Shown: piece by piece, positions 44,798 through 47,197 of the stretch
Layout: the number at the start of each line of letters is the position of its first letter
Numbering within the stretch: position 1 is the first letter of the stretch
Virus record (IMG/VR): IMGVR_UViG_3300037327_000024
Span: 1-47,197 of that record
Direction: 5' to 3' (one strand)
DNA: 47,197 nucleotides
Source of the DNA: a virus
The notes under the pieces: model-generated
Seen by the model: only the letters and a program-made list of their open reading frames with translations
What the model was told of the DNA's origin: nothing
Databases searched by the model: none
Made by a program: the position numbers and the translations under genes

Positions 44798-46612
44798 ATG
44801 ATAAGTAAGACAGCAGAAGAGTACTTAGGGATCATCATAGACTATTCCAGAGATGCTTTAATACCAGAGCAAGGTTTAGCATTATTAACGGGCAAGGGAT
44901 TTTACAAGAAAGAATGGGAGGTGAGCCCTCAGCAGGGACTCGCCAGAGCTAGTACAGGGTATTGCTTTGGTGACTATGAGTTTGCACAAAGGATCTATGA
45001 CTATGCTTCTAAAGGCTTCTTCACTTTCGCAGGAGCGCCTTTAATAAACGCAGTAGAGACAAGCTGGCCTACATTCTCTAATGAAGAGTTTGATAAGGCT
45101 GGATACTGGTTAGAGTGTAATGTAGAGCCTACAGGGATGCCCATCAATTGCTTTTTGTCTTACATACCAGACACTAAGGAAGGCCTAGTAGACACGAGAA
45201 CTGAGACTAATTGGCTATCTATGCTAGGAGGTGGTATAGGCATCTACGCTGGCAATAGAAGTCCTGATAGTAAGTCTACAGGAGCTATGGCTCACATGAG
45301 AGGGTATGACGCTGATGCCCTTAGCTATAAGCAAACAGAGTCTAAGAGAGGTTCTATAGCGGCTTACATGGACATTACTCATCCAGAGATTAAGAGTTTT
45401 ATACAATCTAGAAACCCTGTTGGAGGTGATCAGAATAAGAAGTGTTTTAACTTACACAATGCAGTTAACTTGACAGATGACTTTATGCAAAAGGTTATCT
45501 TAGAGAAGGACTACGAGTTGATAGACCCTAAGCATGGTAAGACAGGCAGGTTCTTAAACGCCAGAGAGACTTTTGAAGAGATACTAGAGCAGCGTTATGA
45601 GACAGGTGAGCCTTACATCATGTTTAAGGATACAGTTAACAGAGGAATACCTAAGTGGATCACTCACCCTCTGTACAACGTAGAGCAGTCTAATTTATGT
45701 AGCGAGATAGTTTTAAGGACTTCAGCTACCAGAACAGCAGTTTGTTGTTTGTCTAGTTTAAACCTAGAGAAATATGACGAGTGGAAAGACACTAACATGG
45801 TAGAAGACTTGGTAAGGCTATTAGATAATATCTTAGAGTACTTCATTAGGTTAGCCCCTCCTGTACTTAAGAGAGCTGTCAACTCTGCCAGTAAAGAGAG
45901 AGCTTTAGGTCTAGGTACGTTAGGATGGCATTCATACTTACAGAGTAAAGGAATACCTTTTGAGTCTGGAGGATATGGTTCAGCCATTCAGAAGATACAC
46001 ATACTCTATAAGGACATTCACAAGAAGGGGATTGCAGCATCGTTGATGTTAGGAAAAGAGCGAGGAGAGAGCTATGACTGTCTAGGAAGTGGCATGAGAA
46101 ACTCTCACATATTTGCTATCGCCCCTAATGCTAACTCAAGCTCAAGAGTGGGTACAAGCCCATCTAAAGAGCCTTGGAACTCTAATGCTTTTAACGCCAC
46201 TGGTAGGTCTGGTAGCTATCTTATTAAGAATAAGTTTTTAGAGCCTGTGCTAGAGTCATATGGCAAGAATACTCCCGAAGTTTGGAAGTCGATAATCCTG
46301 AATCAAGGAAGCGTACAGCACTTACCTTTCTTAAGTGAAGATGAGAAGAAGGTGTTTAAGACCTTTGTAGAAATAGACCCGATGTGGGTAATAGAACATG
46401 CAGCGGAAATACAGAATTACATTTGCCAGTCTCAATCTACAAATATTAAAGTACCTAAAGGTATTAGTAAACAAAAAATGATAGACATACACATGAGCGC
46501 ATACTTCAAGAAAGTTAAAACCTTGTATTATTGCAGAGCAGAGTCACCAAACAAGGCAAGCTTAAATTTCACTGAAGAACTAGAAGGTGAATGTTTAGGA
46601 TGCGGAGGATAG
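44798..46612 (+). CDS. nrdA: ribonucleotide reductase class I, large (alpha) subunit
   Basis: 604 aa; start ATG 44798 chosen for AGGAG at five bases, not GTG 44792. Reduces ribonucleoside diphosphates to deoxy forms. Visible family features: PTGMPINCFLSYIPD with the first active-site Cys, NLHNAVNLTDDF, NLCSEIVLRTS with the catalytic N-x-C-x-E triplet, RALGLGTLGWHSYLQSKGIP, PNANSSSRVGTSPSKEP and the C-terminal redox pair CLGCGG. The N-terminal ATP cone seems absent, so allosteric activity control by dATP is probably lacking, as in many phage enzymes. Confidence 0.95.
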   Translation: MISKTAEEYLGIIIDYSRDALIPEQGLALLTGKGFYKKEWEVSPQQGLARASTGYCFGDYEFAQRIYDYASKGFFTFAGAPLINAVETSWPTFSNEEFDKAGYWLECNVEPTGMPINCFLSYIPDTKEGLVDTRTETNWLSMLGGGIGIYAGNRSPDSKSTGAMAHMRGYDADALSYKQTESKRGSIAAYMDITHPEIKSFIQSRNPVGGDQNKKCFNLHNAVNLTDDFMQKVILEKDYELIDPKHGKTGRFLNARETFEEILEQRYETGEPYIMFKDTVNRGIPKWITHPLYNVEQSNLCSEIVLRTSATRTAVCCLSSLNLEKYDEWKDTNMVEDLVRLLDNILEYFIRLAPPVLKRAVNSASKERALGLGTLGWHSYLQSKGIPFESGGYGSAIQKIHILYKDIHKKGIAASLMLGKERGESYDCLGSGMRNSHIFAIAPNANSSSRVGTSPSKEPWNSNAFNATGRSGSYLIKNKFLEPVLESYGKNTPEVWKSIILNQGSVQHLPFLSEDEKKVFKTFVEIDPMWVIEHAAEIQNYICQSQSTNIKVPKGISKQKMIDIHMSAYFKKVKTLYYCRAESPNKASLNFTEELEGECLGCGG

Positions 46613-46613
46613 A

Positions 46614-47197
46614 ATGAGTATATTTAAAGAGAACGTAGCGTATAGACCTTTCACTTACCCTTGGGCAATAGAGGCAGAGAAGATCCATAGAGTAGATATG
46701 GCTTGGAATGAGAACCAGATAGACCTACAGGATGACCTTAGGCAGTATCATAGTAAGAGTGAGTTAGCCACAGCAGATGTATCTCACGAAGATAATAAAT
46801 ATCTAATAGATACTTTGTTGTTGCTCTTCACAGAAATGGAGGTGCATGTAGCAGCTGGCTATGGGGAGTTGATTCCTTACGTAAAGAACAATGAGATTAA
46901 GACTCTATGGTTTACGTTCGCAGCTAGGGAAGTTACACATCAGAGGTCTTACGCATTAGGAGCTGAGACCTTCGGGTTTAGTAACTCAGATTGGTCAGAG
47001 TTTAAGAAGTACAAAGAGATGCAGGACAAAATTGGACTTATCTCTCAAGACGTAGGAGACCTAAGCATAAAGCTTAACTTCTGTAAGAAACTCGTCATTA
47101 TGTCTTCTGGCGAAGGTATAGCTTTGTTTGGAGCGTTTAGTAACTTACTTAACTTAAGAAGGTTTGGTAAGCTCATGGCCTTCAACTCTATTAATGA
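46614..47197 (+). CDS. nrdB: ribonucleotide reductase class I, small (beta) subunit (partial)
   Basis: Starts 1 base after nrdA (ATG 46614, MSIFKENVAYRPFTYPWAIE) and runs off the right edge after about 194 residues. Metal/radical residues are seen in LFTEMEVHVAAGYGELIPYV and FAAREVTHQRSYALGAE, where ExxH and the Tyr four residues later match E115, H118 and Y122 of E. coli NrdB. The radical Tyr is thus kept. The C-terminal ligands and tail lie outside the window. Confidence 0.95.
   Translation, partial: MSIFKENVAYRPFTYPWAIEAEKIHRVDMAWNENQIDLQDDLRQYHSKSELATADVSHEDNKYLIDTLLLLFTEMEVHVAAGYGELIPYVKNNEIKTLWFTFAAREVTHQRSYALGAETFGFSNSDWSEFKKYKEMQDKIGLISQDVGDLSIKLNFCKKLVIMSSGEGIALFGAFSNLLNLRRFGKLMAFNSIN

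Noticed and set aside
1-47197. Insertion sequences, integrase or lysogeny genes
   Set aside because: No transposase, integrase or CI-like repressor motif was recognised on either strand.

Overview
The window is a 47.2 kb piece of a virulent-type, tailed double-stranded DNA bacteriophage genome. It is AT-rich, tightly packed with tiny ATGA-coupled genes, carries tRNA genes, and encodes a T7/PolI-style replication set (primase-helicase, split family A DNA polymerase, SSB-like protein, flap/5' exonuclease, HNH endonuclease) with nucleotide metabolism genes (class I ribonucleotide reductase and three nucleotide hydrolases). No integrase or lysogeny repressor was recognised. The host is inferred only loosely as a Gram-negative, probably marine gammaproteobacterium; no single sequence feature proves it.

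Layout. (1) 1-2,863, minus strand: an open-ended, repeat-ended structural-type protein, a hypothetical protein, a DUF5681-like protein, a small tRNA array (Gly-TCC, Thr-TGT, Met-CAT and a degenerate tRNA-like copy), and two small proteins. (2) 2,870-3,300: a divergent promoter region. (3) 3,327-17,839, plus strand: an accessory/early operon with an RNA-repair cassette (RNA ligase, RlaP-like nucleotidyltransferase, polynucleotide kinase-phosphatase), a DNA methyltransferase, a Pif1/Dda-type helicase with an intein in its P-loop, a proteasome-like Ntn hydrolase, a lysozyme-like protein, small membrane proteins and about 20 small unknowns, ending with a homing-endonuclease-like gene. (4) 17,840-19,405: 1.6 kb without convincing genes, with short repeats and two sigma-54-type promoter matches. 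(5) 19,406-24,289, minus strand: a block of 13 unknown small genes with its own ribosome-binding, promoter and terminator style, unlike the rest. (6) 24,290-24,870: non-coding, with a third sigma-54-type match followed by a rho-independent terminator, so a short RNA is predicted. (7) 24,871-26,309, minus strand: four phage-type small genes. (8) 26,310-26,710: a second divergent promoter region, an inverted duplicate of the first; 113 bp are identical. (9) 26,711-47,197, plus strand: small early genes, then replication, recombination and nucleotide genes, running off the right edge inside the ribonucleotide reductase small subunit.

How it fits together. Two divergent promoter hubs, arranged as inverted copies about 23 kb apart, appear to drive outward and inward operons. 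The replication module is heavily colonised by selfish elements: a LAGLIDADG intein in the helicase, an AP2-type gene between primase and polymerase, an HNH gene splitting the polymerase between motifs A and B, an HNH gene behind the exonuclease, and a NUMOD4-HNH gene behind the phosphoesterase. The three replication proteins primase-helicase, SSB-like protein and exonuclease share a terminal F-S-M-K motif, possibly a docking tag. The dGTP/dATP diphosphohydrolase-like, HD-phosphohydrolase and MazG-like genes sit together just before ribonucleotide reductase and could purge or reshape the dNTP pool. The strangest part is block 4-6, where sigma-54-type promoters flank a foreign-looking cassette.
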